From Vreelandella titanicae BH1 (GTDB taxonomy: Bacteria; Pseudomonadota; Gammaproteobacteria; Pseudomonadales; Halomonadaceae): a stretch of DNA of 64,000 bases. Position 1 is the first letter of the stretch, and every line of letters starts with the position of its first letter. The notes under the pieces are model-generated. The model made no database searches. It saw only the letters and a list, made by a program, of their open reading frames with translations, and was not told where the DNA came from. The translations under genes were made by a program, and so were the position numbers. Of the stretch, positions 35,981 to 45,319 are shown piece after piece. The stretch spans positions 62,001 to 126,000 of the forward strand of contig NZ_AOPO01000007.1 in the NCBI RefSeq assembly GCF_000336575.1, given 5' to 3'.

Positions 35981-37597
35981 ATGAACGATGTTATCCATAA
36001 CCCTATTCTGGCCGGGTTCAATCCTGACCCCTCTATTTGTCGGGTAGGCGACGACTATTACTTGGCCACATCGACCTTTGAGTGGTACCCAGGCGTTCAG
36101 ATTCATCACTCCCGCGATTTGGCTAACTGGACGCTGGTCACACGGCCCTTGAGCCGTGCCAGCCAACTAGATATGCGCGGCAATCCGGACTCATGCGGAA
36201 TCTGGGCGCCCTGCTTAAGCTACGCCGACGGGCTGTTCTGGCTGGTTTATACCGACATGAAACGTTATGAGGGGAACTTCAAGGATGGACATAATTACGT
36301 GGTGACAGCGCCGCGTATCGAGGGGCCCTGGAGCGATCCGGTCTACCTGAATTCAAGTGGCTTTGACCCTTCACTGTTTCACGATTCCGATGGCCGAAAG
36401 TGGTTGATCAACCTGCAGTGGGATTATCGCCAGCGCGAAGGGCGGGATCGTTTCGGCGGAATAGTGCTGCAACAGTACGATCCTGAGCAACGCCGCTTGG
36501 TGGGCGATATCACCAATATTTTCGCCGGTACCGAAATGAAGCTTACAGAAGGTTCGCATCTCTACTGGCGCGATGGTTGGTACCACCTCTTGGTGGCCGA
36601 GGGCGGCACGGGTTACCAGCATGCGGTGACCATGGCGCGTTCCAAAACGCTGACAGGCCCTTACGAGGTACATCCCAACAATCCACTTCTGACGAGTCGA
36701 GATGATCCTGAAAACCCGCTACAGCGGGCTGGCCATGCAGACTTGGTCGACTCCCCTGAAGGTGACACTTATCTGGTGCATTTATGCAGTAGACCTCTGA
36801 CAGGCACCCGGCTATCGCCGATGGGGCGCGAGACCGCTATTCAGTGCGTGGAGTGGGGCGAAGATGGCTGGCTACGGCTCGCTGATGAGGGCAATGTACC
36901 AGCGTTAGAGGTGGCGATGAGTGGGGTGACGCAGAAGCTGCCTGCTCATGCAGAGCACTACGATTTCAAATCAGCAACGCTGCCCGATGCGTTTCAGTGG
37001 CTGCGTACCCCCTATCCGGAACGGCTGTTTTCGCTCACTGAACGGCCTGGCTACTTACGTCTTTTTGGCCGTGAATCGGTAGGTTCCTGGTTTGAGCAGG
37101 CGCTAGTGGCGCGCCGTCAGGACAGCATCCACTGCAGTGCCGAAACGACACTCACCTTTGAACCCGAGGATATTCAGCAGTTTGCCGGGCTTATCGCCTA
37201 CTACAACCGCTTCAAGTTCCATTATTTAGCGGTGACCTTGAACGATGCAGGCGACAAGGTGCTTAGCATTATCAGTTGCCTGGATGATTGGCCGAACGGC
37301 AACTTGAGTATCGCCGAACAAGGCATCCGCATTGAACCTGATGCCACGATTCGGCTTGGGCTGGATATCCATGCCCGCGAGCTGCGCTTTCGCTATGCCC
37401 AGGGAGATCAGCCCTGGCAATCGATTGGTCCTGCGTTAGATGCTGGCCTGCTTTCCGACGAAGGCAGTGGTCGTGCCCACGGCTATTTCACCGGCAATTT
37501 TTTAGGCATGGCCGCCCACGACATTAGTGGACGCGGCACCCCCGCCGATTTCCAGGCGTTTTGCTATCGCCGCGCCCCTCTTTCAGAGACGAGATAA
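35981..37597 (+). CDS. Glycoside hydrolase family 43 beta-xylosidase (cytoplasmic)
   Basis: The 538-residue protein has the GH43 five-bladed propeller followed by the C-terminal beta-sandwich of the subfamily 11 beta-xylosidases. Catalytic residues are visible: Asp16 in FNPDPSICR (base), Asp129 in GFDPSLFHD (pKa modulator) and Glu190 in LTEGSHLYW (acid). Substrate loop [18 protein letters not shown] is typical. No signal peptide is present, so it cuts xylo-oligosaccharides after import to release D-xylose (or L-arabinose, since many members are bifunctional). AAAGGAGG upstream of the ATG is strong. It is embedded in the CUT1 importer operon, which argues for uptake of intact oligosaccharides. 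Confidence 0.93.
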   Translation: MNDVIHNPILAGFNPDPSICRVGDDYYLATSTFEWYPGVQIHHSRDLANWTLVTRPLSRASQLDMRGNPDSCGIWAPCLSYADGLFWLVYTDMKRYEGNFKDGHNYVVTAPRIEGPWSDPVYLNSSGFDPSLFHDSDGRKWLINLQWDYRQREGRDRFGGIVLQQYDPEQRRLVGDITNIFAGTEMKLTEGSHLYWRDGWYHLLVAEGGTGYQHAVTMARSKTLTGPYEVHPNNPLLTSRDDPENPLQRAGHADLVDSPEGDTYLVHLCSRPLTGTRLSPMGRETAIQCVEWGEDGWLRLADEGNVPALEVAMSGVTQKLPAHAEHYDFKSATLPDAFQWLRTPYPERLFSLTERPGYLRLFGRESVGSWFEQALVARRQDSIHCSAETTLTFEPEDIQQFAGLIAYYNRFKFHYLAVTLNDAGDKVLSIISCLDDWPNGNLSIAEQGIRIEPDATIRLGLDIHARELRFRYAQGDQPWQSIGPALDAGLLSDEGSGRAHGYFTGNFLGMAAHDISGRGTPADFQAFCYRRAPLSETR

Positions 37598-37601
37598 GCT
37601 C

Positions 37602-38657
37602 ATGGCTGAAGTAACACTACGCGACATCGAAAAGACGTTTCATGGCAAAACCACGGTAATCCCTGATTTAAATCTGCATATCGAAGATGGCTCTTTCACC
37701 GTGCTGGTTGGACCTTCTGGCTGCGGAAAATCCACTTTGCTGCGCATGATTGCGGGCCTGGAGACCGTGACTCAGGGCACGATCACTATCGGCGGGGAAG
37801 ACGTTACCACCGCCGAACCGAGTGACCGGGACATTGCCATGGTTTTCCAGTCCTACGCGCTTTACCCGCACATGACGGTTGCTCGCAATATCGACTTCGG
37901 CATGCGGCTGGCAAAAGTGCCCACCAAAGAGCGGGAAGCCAAAGTGGCCGAGGCCGCGCGCTTGCTCAATCTTGAGGATCTGCTCGAGCGTAAACCTGCT
38001 GAGCTCTCCGGCGGGCAGCGCCAGCGGGTGGCCATTGGCCGTGCCATTGTGCGCAGCCCCGGCGTATTTCTGTTCGACGAGCCGCTCTCTAATCTGGACG
38101 CTTCGTTACGCAACCGCATGCGGGTCGAGTTGGCCGAACTGCATCAACGGCTCGAGACCACCATGGTGTATGTCACCCACGATCAGGTCGAGGCGATGAC
38201 CCTGGCCGACTGCATTGTGGTGATGAACGCCGGGAAGATTGAGCAAATGGGCAAGCCCATGGCGCTTTATCAACGCCCCGAAACGCTGTTTGTGGCGGGT
38301 TTTATTGGCTCGCCGAAAATGAATTTGATCGAAGGTGCCCTAGCGGCGGCTTACGGTGCCACCACGCTAGGCATACGGCCCGAGCATCTAGAGGTGAGCC
38401 GCGAGCAGGGCGAGTGGAAAGGGCGTGTGCGATTCATCGAGAAGCTGGGTGCTGACGCTTTCGCCTATATAGATAGCGAGCAGACCGGCCCGCTCACCGT
38501 CCGCCTCTCTGGCGATGTCGATCTTAGCCATGGCGATACGCTTTTTATCACTCCCCAGCAGGCCCAACTCCACGCGTTTGATGCCGATGGAAAGCGGTTG
38601 CCTGATGGCGCGTTGCAGCAACCTTCAACCCGTCACGAAAGCACCCTATATCACTGA
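37602..38657 (+). CDS. Sugar ABC transporter ATP-binding protein (UgpC/MsmK/MalK type)
   Basis: The 351-residue protein has Walker [18 protein letters not shown]-loop [11 protein letters not shown], signature [16 protein letters not shown], Walker [13 protein letters not shown] and H-loop [11 protein letters not shown]-terminal TOBE/MalK regulatory domain of about 110 residues includes [12 protein letters not shown] and [11 protein letters not shown]. The start at 37602 lies 4 bp after the xylosidase stop. The frame back to 37527 overlaps that gene and is rejected. It energises the CUT1 permeases at 34211-35967. Confidence 0.94.
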   Translation: MAEVTLRDIEKTFHGKTTVIPDLNLHIEDGSFTVLVGPSGCGKSTLLRMIAGLETVTQGTITIGGEDVTTAEPSDRDIAMVFQSYALYPHMTVARNIDFGMRLAKVPTKEREAKVAEAARLLNLEDLLERKPAELSGGQRQRVAIGRAIVRSPGVFLFDEPLSNLDASLRNRMRVELAELHQRLETTMVYVTHDQVEAMTLADCIVVMNAGKIEQMGKPMALYQRPETLFVAGFIGSPKMNLIEGALAAAYGATTLGIRPEHLEVSREQGEWKGRVRFIEKLGADAFAYIDSEQTGPLTVRLSGDVDLSHGDTLFITPQQAQLHAFDADGKRLPDGALQQPSTRHESTLYH

Positions 38658-38717
38658 CGATTTTCCAACCACCAATATGCAAAGCAACGCTCAATAACAA
38701 ATCCAAGGAGCTAGATA

Positions 38718-40124
38718 ATGACAACACAAAGAACGCTAAGCCGCTCATCGTATATTCTGGTGATTTGCTGTATTGCCGCCATCGGCGGTTTCCTGTTCGG
38801 CTTCGACAGTGGCGTGATCAACGGCACGGTGGATGGCCTACAGGCCTCTTTTAACTCTGATAGTGCGGGCACGGGGTTCAATGTCGCCTCGATGCTACTG
38901 GGCTGCGCGATCGGTGCTTTCTTTGCGGGTCGCCTGGCGGATCGCTTTGGCCGTCGCACTCTGTTGATCGTGGCGGCGGTGTTCTTTCTGATCAGTGCCT
39001 GGGGCTCCGGCGTTGCCGGTAGTTCTATGGAGTTTGTGATATATCGCATTCTCGGTGGGCTTGCCGTAGGCGCCGCCAGTGTCATGACCCCGGCTTATAT
39101 CAGTGAGGTAGCACCATCGGCCTACCGAGGACGCTTAGCTACTATTCAACAGGTGGCGATTATTTCTGGCCTTTTTATGGCATTTTTGAGTAATTATGTC
39201 TTGGCCTATGTAGCGGGCTCGGCCATGTCAGAACTATGGTTTGGCTTCGCGACCTGGCGTTGGATGTTCTGGATTGAGCTGATACCGGCTGCCGTTTTCC
39301 TGGTGGCATTGCTATTTATTCCTGAAAGCCCGCGCTACCTGATCAGCACTGGTAAGCAGGGCGAAGCCCGCCGTGTGCTTGGGTTAGTAATGCCTGAGCG
39401 TGATGTCAGCAGCAAAATTGATGAAATTAATACCACCCTGGATCAAGATCACAAGCCACGGTTGAAAGATGTGATCAACCGTTCCACGGGCAAGATACAT
39501 GGCATCGTCTGGGTGGGTATTGGCTTGGCGGTTTTCCAGCAGTTGGTGGGCATTAACGTCGTTTTCTACTATGGCGCAGTGCTATGGCAGTCAGTGGGTT
39601 TCTCCGAAGGCGATGCGCTACTCATCAATGTGATCTCTGGCGCCGTGAGTATTGGCGCCTGCCTGCTCGCCATTGCGCTGATCGACAAAATTGGCCGCAA
39701 GCCGCTGCTTTGGGGTGGTTCGGTTGGCATGGCGGGGACACTGGCGTGCCTTTCCTATGCGTTTTCTACAGCGACGATGGTGGATGGCAGCCTACAGTTA
39801 TCGAGTGACATGGGCGTATTTGCGCTGCTGTGCGCCAACCTTTATGTGCTGTTTTTTAACGCCTCTTGGGGGCCGGTGATGTGGGTCATGCTGGGGGAAA
39901 TGTTCCCCAATCAAATGCGCGGCTCGGGGCTGGCGATTGCCGGTCTTTTCCAGTGGCTGGCCAACTTCGGTATCACCATGACCTTCCCTATCATGCTGGC
40001 ATCTATTGGCTTGTTCGGCGCCTACGGGTTTTATGCGATCAGTGCCGTTGCCTCGGTCTTCTTTGTTATCTACTTCGTCAAAGAGACGCGCGGGAAAGAG
40101 CTCGAAGAAATGGCTTACGAGTAA
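38718..40124 (+). CDS. MFS sugar/H+ symporter (XylE/GalP/AraE type)
   Basis: The 468-residue protein has 12 predicted membrane spans and all sugar-porter signatures: GGFLFGFDSGVINGTVDG in the first helix, GRLADRFGRRTLL between helices 2 and 3, PESPRYLISTGKQGEARRVL after helix 6, QQLVGINVVFYYG in helix 7 and VKETRGKELEEM at the C-terminus. QQLVGIN carries the glutamines that bind the hexose or pentose in XylE. It gives a low-affinity, proton-driven pentose uptake route beside the ABC systems. AAGGAG precedes the start. It is the last gene of the pentose superlocus. Confidence 0.93.
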   Translation: MTTQRTLSRSSYILVICCIAAIGGFLFGFDSGVINGTVDGLQASFNSDSAGTGFNVASMLLGCAIGAFFAGRLADRFGRRTLLIVAAVFFLISAWGSGVAGSSMEFVIYRILGGLAVGAASVMTPAYISEVAPSAYRGRLATIQQVAIISGLFMAFLSNYVLAYVAGSAMSELWFGFATWRWMFWIELIPAAVFLVALLFIPESPRYLISTGKQGEARRVLGLVMPERDVSSKIDEINTTLDQDHKPRLKDVINRSTGKIHGIVWVGIGLAVFQQLVGINVVFYYGAVLWQSVGFSEGDALLINVISGAVSIGACLLAIALIDKIGRKPLLWGGSVGMAGTLACLSYAFSTATMVDGSLQLSSDMGVFALLCANLYVLFFNASWGPVMWVMLGEMFPNQMRGSGLAIAGLFQWLANFGITMTFPIMLASIGLFGAYGFYAISAVASVFFVIYFVKETRGKELEEMAYE

Positions 40125-40249
40125 GTCACTTTCACTTTGTTGCCCCGATTGCATGATTAACCGGGGATCATGTGTCTATTTTAAACAGTATAAGGCTAGT
40201 TTTTATTAATAAAATCAAAGGTTTGGTGTGTTTTTAAAACATATAAGCA

Positions 40250-40262
40250 ATTGTTTAACAAT
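40250..40262. promoter_or_regulatory. Palindrome ATTGTT-T-AACAAT, related to the 14751-14779 elements
   Basis: This 13-base dyad contains the TGTTNAACA core seen twice upstream of dctP, in the same wider context AGCAATTGTT(C/T)AACA. It lies in the 291-bp spacer between the MFS symporter and the acidic-protein gene. That spacer also holds a longer dyad (GGTAAGAG 40313-40320 with CTCTTACC 40345-40352). Binding by one regulator at both places is inference. Confidence 0.4.
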
Positions 40263-40415
40263 GCTTTTTGTTAACTATTGGCACAGGCTGGCACGGGCAC
40301 TGCAATGCAGTAGGTAAGAGTGGAACAGGTAGGACGATCTGACGCTCTTACCCATTAAACCCAGTGCGATGCTCGCACAGATGTTTAAGTAGCAACGTTT
40401 GATAGGAGCAGTATC

Positions 40416-40715
40416 ATGATGAAGACGGAATCTCTCAAGAAACTTGGCATCCTAGGTGTATCATTTGGCCTGATGGCCAGCCCACTTGCGTTTGCTCAAG
40501 TGGACAGCAGTGACGAGTACGAAGAACCGACCCCGCAAGAAGAAACGACGCAGGATGATCAAGGTACCTACAACAGCTACGACACTGAGCAAGATAAAGG
40601 TCCGGATGTAGGCACTGAGTATGAAGAGGAAGAGGAAGAATTCACTTACGAAGAAGAGGAAGAGGAGCAAGAAGTACCCGCCACCGATGAAGAGGAGGAT
40701 GATTCCGGCTGGTAA
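40416..40715 (+). CDS. Small exported, extremely acidic low-complexity protein
   Basis: The 99-residue product begins with a signal peptide (KKLGILGVSFGLMASPLAFA, cleavage after residue 27). The mature part of about 72 residues has 33 Glu or Asp, a single Lys and no Arg, with two near-identical blocks (YEEEEEE twice). No cysteine and almost no hydrophobic residues are present, so it should be disordered in the periplasm or outside the cell. AGGAG lies before the ATG, and a strong terminator follows at 40765-40789, so it is probably a monocistronic gene. I do not recognise a family. Possible roles such as cation or calcium binding or salt-related surface function are speculation. Confidence 0.8.
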   Translation: MMKTESLKKLGILGVSFGLMASPLAFAQVDSSDEYEEPTPQEETTQDDQGTYNSYDTEQDKGPDVGTEYEEEEEEFTYEEEEEEQEVPATDEEEDDSGW

Positions 40716-40764
40716 TTGCAATCTTTAAGGAATAACTTTTCTCGGGCTCAAGGATGAGTCGACA

Positions 40765-40789
40765 GATGCCCCGCCAACTGCGGGGCATC
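40765..40789 (+). terminator. Rho-independent terminator of the acidic-protein gene
   Basis: A perfect 10-bp GC-rich stem (40765-40774 with 40780-40789) with a 5-base loop is followed by TTTGTGTG, 50 bp after the stop codon. Confidence 0.8.
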
Positions 40790-40902
40790 TTTGTGTGTGG
40801 CCGTTAACAGTATCAACCAAAGCGCACGATATAATTTCGCGCTAAGGTGTTAAGCATCGGCGCGCTTAACAATTTGAGAACGCTACCCACAAGGATGTCT
40901 CG

Positions 40903-42027
40903 ATGCCCCTGAACTGGTCGCCCCTAAAATGGACAGACAAGCCCCAACTGCCCAAGGCCGAGGGCCGTATAGCGGCGATTGACTTGGCTCGTGGTATAGC
41001 CATCGGCTTGATGATTATTAGCCATTCAGTCAGTGGGTTAGTCGGCATTCGCAATGTACCCGATTGGGGGATGGTGCCGGTTCATTTTCTGACTAAATTC
41101 TCCTCTTCGCTGTTTATTGTGGTGTTTGGCATTGCCCTGGCGGTGGCGTTTCTTTCCCACACTCAAAGCGATGACTGGCCTAAGCGTCGTTTAAAGCTAT
41201 GGCTGCGCGCTGTAGAGGTGTGGTTCTGGTATAAAGCGCTCCTTGTCATTGAAATGCTGCCGTTCTACTCGCCCAGCGAGATCGTCGATGCGTTGCTCTA
41301 TGGACGCTTTGCTATTTGGGTCGAAATCTTAGGCTTCTACGCCATCGCACTGCTTTGGGTGCCGCTGATTCTGCCGCTCTGGGCGCGGGCGCCGCTTTGG
41401 AGTCGACTCGCCACCATTGGCGCATTAACAGCACTCACTATTTGGCTGCAAAGCCTTACGTTTGGCGGCAACGATATTCTGAAGGCGCTGCTGGTGGATC
41501 ATGAAGACCATTACACCTGGGGGCAGATCAGTCGCGCGCCGTTGATTTTGGTGGGCCTACTCATCGGCGAAGCGTTGCTGCGCTGCTACTTTGAACCTGT
41601 CATGCGGCGTCGCTTGGTGTTCGCCCTGTTAGGGCTGGGGGCGCTAATGGTCGCTGGCTTTTATGGCTTGGCATTTGCCAGTGGCGATGTGCATGCGGCA
41701 ATGCTCGCCGTGGCCAATAACGTAGGCAAACACCCGCCAGGGCTTGAGTTTATGCTGTTTAGCTTGGGCGGTGCGCTGGTGCTGTTAGCCCTTGCTTTAG
41801 CCGGGGGCGCCAAAGCCGCCAAGGCACTTTTGCCGCTGACGATGGTCGGTTCAGATGCCCTTAAAGCGTTTATTTTCCATATTGTGATGATCTTTTTAGT
41901 GCTGCGCTTTTTGTGGGAAGGCGAGGGAATGTACACCTATCCACAGGCGCTTGGCGTAGGCGGGCTGTTAATACTTGGCGCTGCGGGGTGGATTTGGTTG
42001 ACCCGTTGGATGGCTAACCACCGCTAA
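40903..42027 (+). CDS. Multi-span membrane protein with heparan-glucosaminide acetyltransferase-like N-terminus
   Basis: The 374-residue protein has about ten hydrophobic segments. Its N-terminal portion reads RIAAIDLARGIAIGLMIISH, the pattern shared by DUF1624/HGSNAT-type and related membrane acyltransferases, in which an Arg or His at the membrane face takes part in acyl transfer. VHFLTKFSSSLFIVVFGIALA forms the next helices. Such proteins acylate sugars or glycans at the inner membrane, but I cannot name a substrate. A standalone transcription unit is likely, with weak linkage (29 bp) to the following serine hydrolase gene. Confidence 0.7.
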   Translation: MPLNWSPLKWTDKPQLPKAEGRIAAIDLARGIAIGLMIISHSVSGLVGIRNVPDWGMVPVHFLTKFSSSLFIVVFGIALAVAFLSHTQSDDWPKRRLKLWLRAVEVWFWYKALLVIEMLPFYSPSEIVDALLYGRFAIWVEILGFYAIALLWVPLILPLWARAPLWSRLATIGALTALTIWLQSLTFGGNDILKALLVDHEDHYTWGQISRAPLILVGLLIGEALLRCYFEPVMRRRLVFALLGLGALMVAGFYGLAFASGDVHAAMLAVANNVGKHPPGLEFMLFSLGGALVLLALALAGGAKAAKALLPLTMVGSDALKAFIFHIVMIFLVLRFLWEGEGMYTYPQALGVGGLLILGAAGWIWLTRWMANHR

Positions 42028-42056
42028 AAGCGATTAATAACTGCTGGAGTTATGAT

Positions 42057-43181
42057 TTGCGACACTGGATACAACGTGGGCTGGCGGCAGCGCTGATTAT
42101 AGCGCTCCCTGCTCATGCAGATGAGTACGATACAAATTGGTACTATGAGATAGATAAAAAGAGCACCTGGCAGGGCGACTTAACCGCGCGACTACAGGCT
42201 ATCGAAGGTGTATTTGAGGGCGAATTGGGCGTTTATGTGCAGAACCTTGCCAGTGGCGAAGCCTACTCCTGGCGCGCCGACGATCCTTGGTACTTAGCCT
42301 CGCTGATTAAAATACCGGTGGCGGCACAGGTGCTCGCCGCGCGCCAGGCGGGCACGCTGACGTTGGATGATCGGTTAACGCTTGCGCGTAGTGACTTTGT
42401 CGATGGCGCGGGCCCCACTAATTGGCACGACCCCGGCACGCCTATCTCTATCCGTTACTTGATGGAGCAGATGATTACCGTCAGCGATAACACCGCCACC
42501 GATATGCTGATTGACCGCGTGGGGCTGGCGGCAGTTAACGCACGTGCCCGTGCGATGATCGCCGCAAGCGGCGGCAACCCCGATGAACTCGGCCCTATCT
42601 CGAAGTTGGTCGGCGTTCGCCAAGGCGTTTACGGTGAACTCCACCCTGATGCGCGAGAGCTTGGCGGAATGGACTTTATCGCCCTGCGTCAGCACTCGGT
42701 GAGCCAGCGTGGGCAGGCGTTAGCCCGCGTTCTAGACGTTAGTACGGCGTCCTTCACCCAGCCTGATTACGACCATGCGTTTGATGCTTACGAAGCCAGT
42801 GGTGAAAACGTGGGCACCCTAAGCGCCTTTGGCGACCTGCTTGCCAGCCTGCACTCTGTTCAACAAGGAAGTGCCATGGATGATTTAAATGACGAGCAGC
42901 GGCAAACGTTGTTGGCGCTTATGCAGCGAACCAGTTCCGGCAAACAGCGTCTTAAGGCAGGTATGGGGAGCGGCATAAGCTTCGCTCATAAAACCGGCAC
43001 TCAGCAGCGGCGTAGCTGCGATGCCGGTATAGCCCAGCGCACTAACGTGGATACGGCACAAGGGCCCTGGGTGATTGCCACCTGTACTCGCGGGCCAGAG
43101 GCGGTAAGCGCTCACGAACGCACCTTGGCCCGTGTGGGCGAGGCGTTGCGTTATAGCGGAGCCTTGGGTAAGCCGTGGTAA
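42057..43181 (+). CDS. Class A beta-lactamase-like serine hydrolase, TTG start
   Basis: The exported 374-residue protein has a signal peptide (GLAAALIIALPAHA) and the three active-site motifs of the class A beta-lactamase/transpeptidase fold: SLIK (nucleophile Ser and Lys), SDN and KTGT. It is longer than class A enzymes (about 290 residues), with additional residues between SDN and KTG and no clear E-x-x-L-N omega-loop motif, so hydrolysis of antibiotics is doubtful. A cell-wall or other ester/amide substrate is possible. The start is TTG at 42057: GGAG at 42046-42049 is correctly spaced, while the nearby ATG at 42052 is in another frame with an early stop. An esterase/PBP-like function is the cautious reading. 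Confidence 0.83.
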   Translation: MRHWIQRGLAAALIIALPAHADEYDTNWYYEIDKKSTWQGDLTARLQAIEGVFEGELGVYVQNLASGEAYSWRADDPWYLASLIKIPVAAQVLAARQAGTLTLDDRLTLARSDFVDGAGPTNWHDPGTPISIRYLMEQMITVSDNTATDMLIDRVGLAAVNARARAMIAASGGNPDELGPISKLVGVRQGVYGELHPDARELGGMDFIALRQHSVSQRGQALARVLDVSTASFTQPDYDHAFDAYEASGENVGTLSAFGDLLASLHSVQQGSAMDDLNDEQRQTLLALMQRTSSGKQRLKAGMGSGISFAHKTGTQQRRSCDAGIAQRTNVDTAQGPWVIATCTRGPEAVSAHERTLARVGEALRYSGALGKPW

Positions 43182-43229
43182 ACTATCGCCCCGAATGACC
43201 CTCAGAACTTCATTAACTAGGAGCAACCT

Positions 43230-43508
43230 ATGACACGCGCCAGCGCCCGCCACATTTTGGTCAGCAGCGAAGAGCAGTGCCTAGCACTCAAAGAAGAAAT
43301 TCAAAATGGCCGTGACTTTGCTGAAGTCGCTAAAGAGCACTCCAGCTGCCCCTCCAGCCGTCAAGGCGGCGACCTTGGCAGCTTTGGCCCCGGCCAGATG
43401 GTGCCCGAGTTCGATAAAGTCGTCTTTAACGACGAAGTAGGCCAGGTACACGGCCCGGTGAAAACCCAGTTTGGCTACCACCTGCTGGAAATTACCGAAC
43501 GCACTTAA
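43230..43508 (+). CDS. ppiC: Parvulin-type peptidyl-prolyl cis-trans isomerase
   Basis: The 92-residue protein is a single rotamase domain, the length of E. coli PpiC (93 aa). Characteristic segments are [48 protein letters not shown] and [13 protein letters not shown], with the conserved active-site His residues at both ends. No signal peptide, so cytoplasmic folding of proline-containing proteins is likely. AGGAGC precedes the start. A 10-bp hairpin follows before the next gene. Confidence 0.96.
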   Translation: MTRASARHILVSSEEQCLALKEEIQNGRDFAEVAKEHSSCPSSRQGGDLGSFGPGQMVPEFDKVVFNDEVGQVHGPVKTQFGYHLLEITERT

Positions 43509-43554
43509 CTTTTCCTAACCAAACGCTCTTAATTGCGCCTAAAAGGCCGTCAAG

Positions 43555-43578
43555 CGTTGCGGTCATTCGACCGCAACG
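43555..43578 (+). promoter_or_regulatory. Perfect hairpin directly before the ABC ATPase ribosome site
   Basis: Ten-base arms (43555-43564 and 43569-43578) with an ATTC tetraloop end one base before the GAGGAG site of the yadG-like gene. No T tract follows, so either end protection of ppiC mRNA or a leader structure affecting translation is more likely than termination. Confidence 0.6.
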
Positions 43579-43591
43579 TGAGGAGTACGCC

Positions 43592-44527
43592 TTGAACGAC
43601 CCGATTATTACTATTAACGGCCTGAACAAAACCTACGAGGGTGGCTTTCAGGCGTTAACCCATATCGATTTAACCATCCAGCGCGGCGAGATATTTGCCC
43701 TGCTTGGCCCCAATGGGGCAGGTAAAACCACGTTGATTAGCGTGGTCTGCGGCTTGGTTAACCCCACCGCTGGTCATGTGTTGGTAGACGGGTTCGATAA
43801 TATTACCCACTACCGCCAAGCCCGGGAGCGCATTGGGCTAGTGCCCCAAGAGCTGACCAACGAAGCGTTTGAAACCGTCTGGAACACCGTCAGTTTCAGC
43901 CGTGGTCTGTTTGGCAACGCGCCCAATCCTGCGCATATCGAAAAAGTGCTTAAGTCGCTGGCGCTTTGGGATAAGCGCAACAACCGGCTCATGACGCTCT
44001 CCGGCGGTATGAAGCGCCGTGTGCTAATCGCCAAAGCGCTTTCCCACGAGCCGCGCATACTGTTTTTGGATGAGCCCACCGCTGGGGTCGACGTTGAACT
44101 GCGCCGGGATATGTGGGAAGTGGTGCGCCAGCTACGCGATAACGGCGTGACGATTATTTTGACGACCCACTACATCGAAGAAGCCGAAGAGATGGCCGAC
44201 CGCATCGGCGTTATCAATCGCGGTGAGCTGGTGCTGGTGGAAGAAAAAGCGGCGTTAATGAGCAAACTGGGCAGCAAACAGCTAACCCTGAACCTGCACA
44301 GCCCGCTGGCAGAGATACCTGCAAACCTGCAGCGCTTTGAGCTAAGCCTGGCCGCTGAAGGGTATGAGCTGATCTACACCTATGACGGTAGCCAGGAAGA
44401 GGACGGTCACGCTATTTCAGAGCTGTTGACCGCACTTGAGCGAGAGGGTGTCACCTTTAAAGATCTGAATACTCGGCAAAGCTCGCTTGAAGATATTTTT
44501 GTTGATTTGGTTAAGGAGCGAGCATGA
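43592..44527 (+). CDS. yadG: ABC-2 type exporter ATP-binding protein (YadG-like), TTG start
   Basis: The 311-residue single ABC domain has Walker [20 protein letters not shown]-loop [14 protein letters not shown], signature [15 protein letters not shown], Walker [18 protein letters not shown] and H-loop [25 protein letters not shown] and length match E. coli YadG (308 aa). The start codon is TTG at 43592, about 7 bases after GAGGAG. It overlaps the permease gene by 4 bp. The exported substrate of YadGH is not established. Confidence 0.92.
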   Translation: MNDPIITINGLNKTYEGGFQALTHIDLTIQRGEIFALLGPNGAGKTTLISVVCGLVNPTAGHVLVDGFDNITHYRQARERIGLVPQELTNEAFETVWNTVSFSRGLFGNAPNPAHIEKVLKSLALWDKRNNRLMTLSGGMKRRVLIAKALSHEPRILFLDEPTAGVDVELRRDMWEVVRQLRDNGVTIILTTHYIEEAEEMADRIGVINRGELVLVEEKAALMSKLGSKQLTLNLHSPLAEIPANLQRFELSLAAEGYELIYTYDGSQEEDGHAISELLTALEREGVTFKDLNTRQSSLEDIFVDLVKERA

Positions 44528-45285
44528 ACCTGCATCCCGTTCGCGCTATTTATATGGCGGAAATGGCGCGCACGCGCCGCACGCTGCTGCAAAGTATTGT
44601 CTCGCCGGTCATCTCCACGTCGCTTTACTTCGTCGTCTTTGGTGCCGCAATTGGCTCGCGCATCAGTGAGGTCAACGGGGTTAGCTACGGCGCCTTTATT
44701 GTGCCGGGGCTGATTATGCTAATGCTGCTCACCCAGAGCGTCTCAAACGCCTCTTTCGGCATCTTCTTTCCGAAGTTTTCTGGCAGTATTTACGAGCTGT
44801 TGTCGGCGCCTATCTCGCATTTAGAAATTGTGATCGGCTACGTGGGGGCGGCGGCCTCGAAATCGATTCTGCTGGGGGCGATTATTTTGGCGACCTCGGG
44901 CTTGTTTGTACCGTTGGAAATCGCCCACCCGTTTTGGATGTTGTTCTTTCTGGTGCTGACGGCTGTCACCTTTAGCCTGCTGGGTTTTATCATCGGCATT
45001 TGGGCCGATGGCTTTGACCGACTGCAGCTGGTGCCGCTGTTAGTGATCACCCCGCTGACCTTTTTGGGCGGCAGCTTCTACTCCATTGATATGCTGCCGC
45101 CGTTTTGGCAAACCATTACCCTGGCAAACCCCGTGGTGTATCTGGTGAGCGGCTTTCGCTGGAGCTTTTACGGTATCAGCGATGTAAGCCTTGCCGCGAG
45201 TGTGGGCATGATTGCCCTCTTTCTCGCGGCTTGCCTGGTCGCCATTGGCTGGATTTTCCGAACTGGTTACCGCCTCAAACCCTGA
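44524..45285 (+). CDS. yadH: ABC-2 type transporter permease (YadH-like)
   Basis: The 253-residue protein has six predicted membrane spans and the ABC-2 permease features: an N-terminal amphipathic segment, [35 protein letters not shown] and the conserved [19 protein letters not shown] near residue 180 followed by [12 protein letters not shown]. Length and motifs fit YadH. It forms the membrane part of an exporter with the preceding ATPase (ATGA overlap). Confidence 0.93.
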   Translation: MNLHPVRAIYMAEMARTRRTLLQSIVSPVISTSLYFVVFGAAIGSRISEVNGVSYGAFIVPGLIMLMLLTQSVSNASFGIFFPKFSGSIYELLSAPISHLEIVIGYVGAAASKSILLGAIILATSGLFVPLEIAHPFWMLFFLVLTAVTFSLLGFIIGIWADGFDRLQLVPLLVITPLTFLGGSFYSIDMLPPFWQTITLANPVVYLVSGFRWSFYGISDVSLAASVGMIALFLAACLVAIGWIFRTGYRLKP

Positions 45286-45319
45286 CTCTTTTTTTAACCC
45301 TGGAAGCTAGTAGACCTTT

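Noticed and set aside
40590..40690. GAA/GAG-rich microsatellite
   Set aside because: The repetition is explained by Glu codons of the acidic protein, with mixed GAA and GAG and no exact repeat unit.
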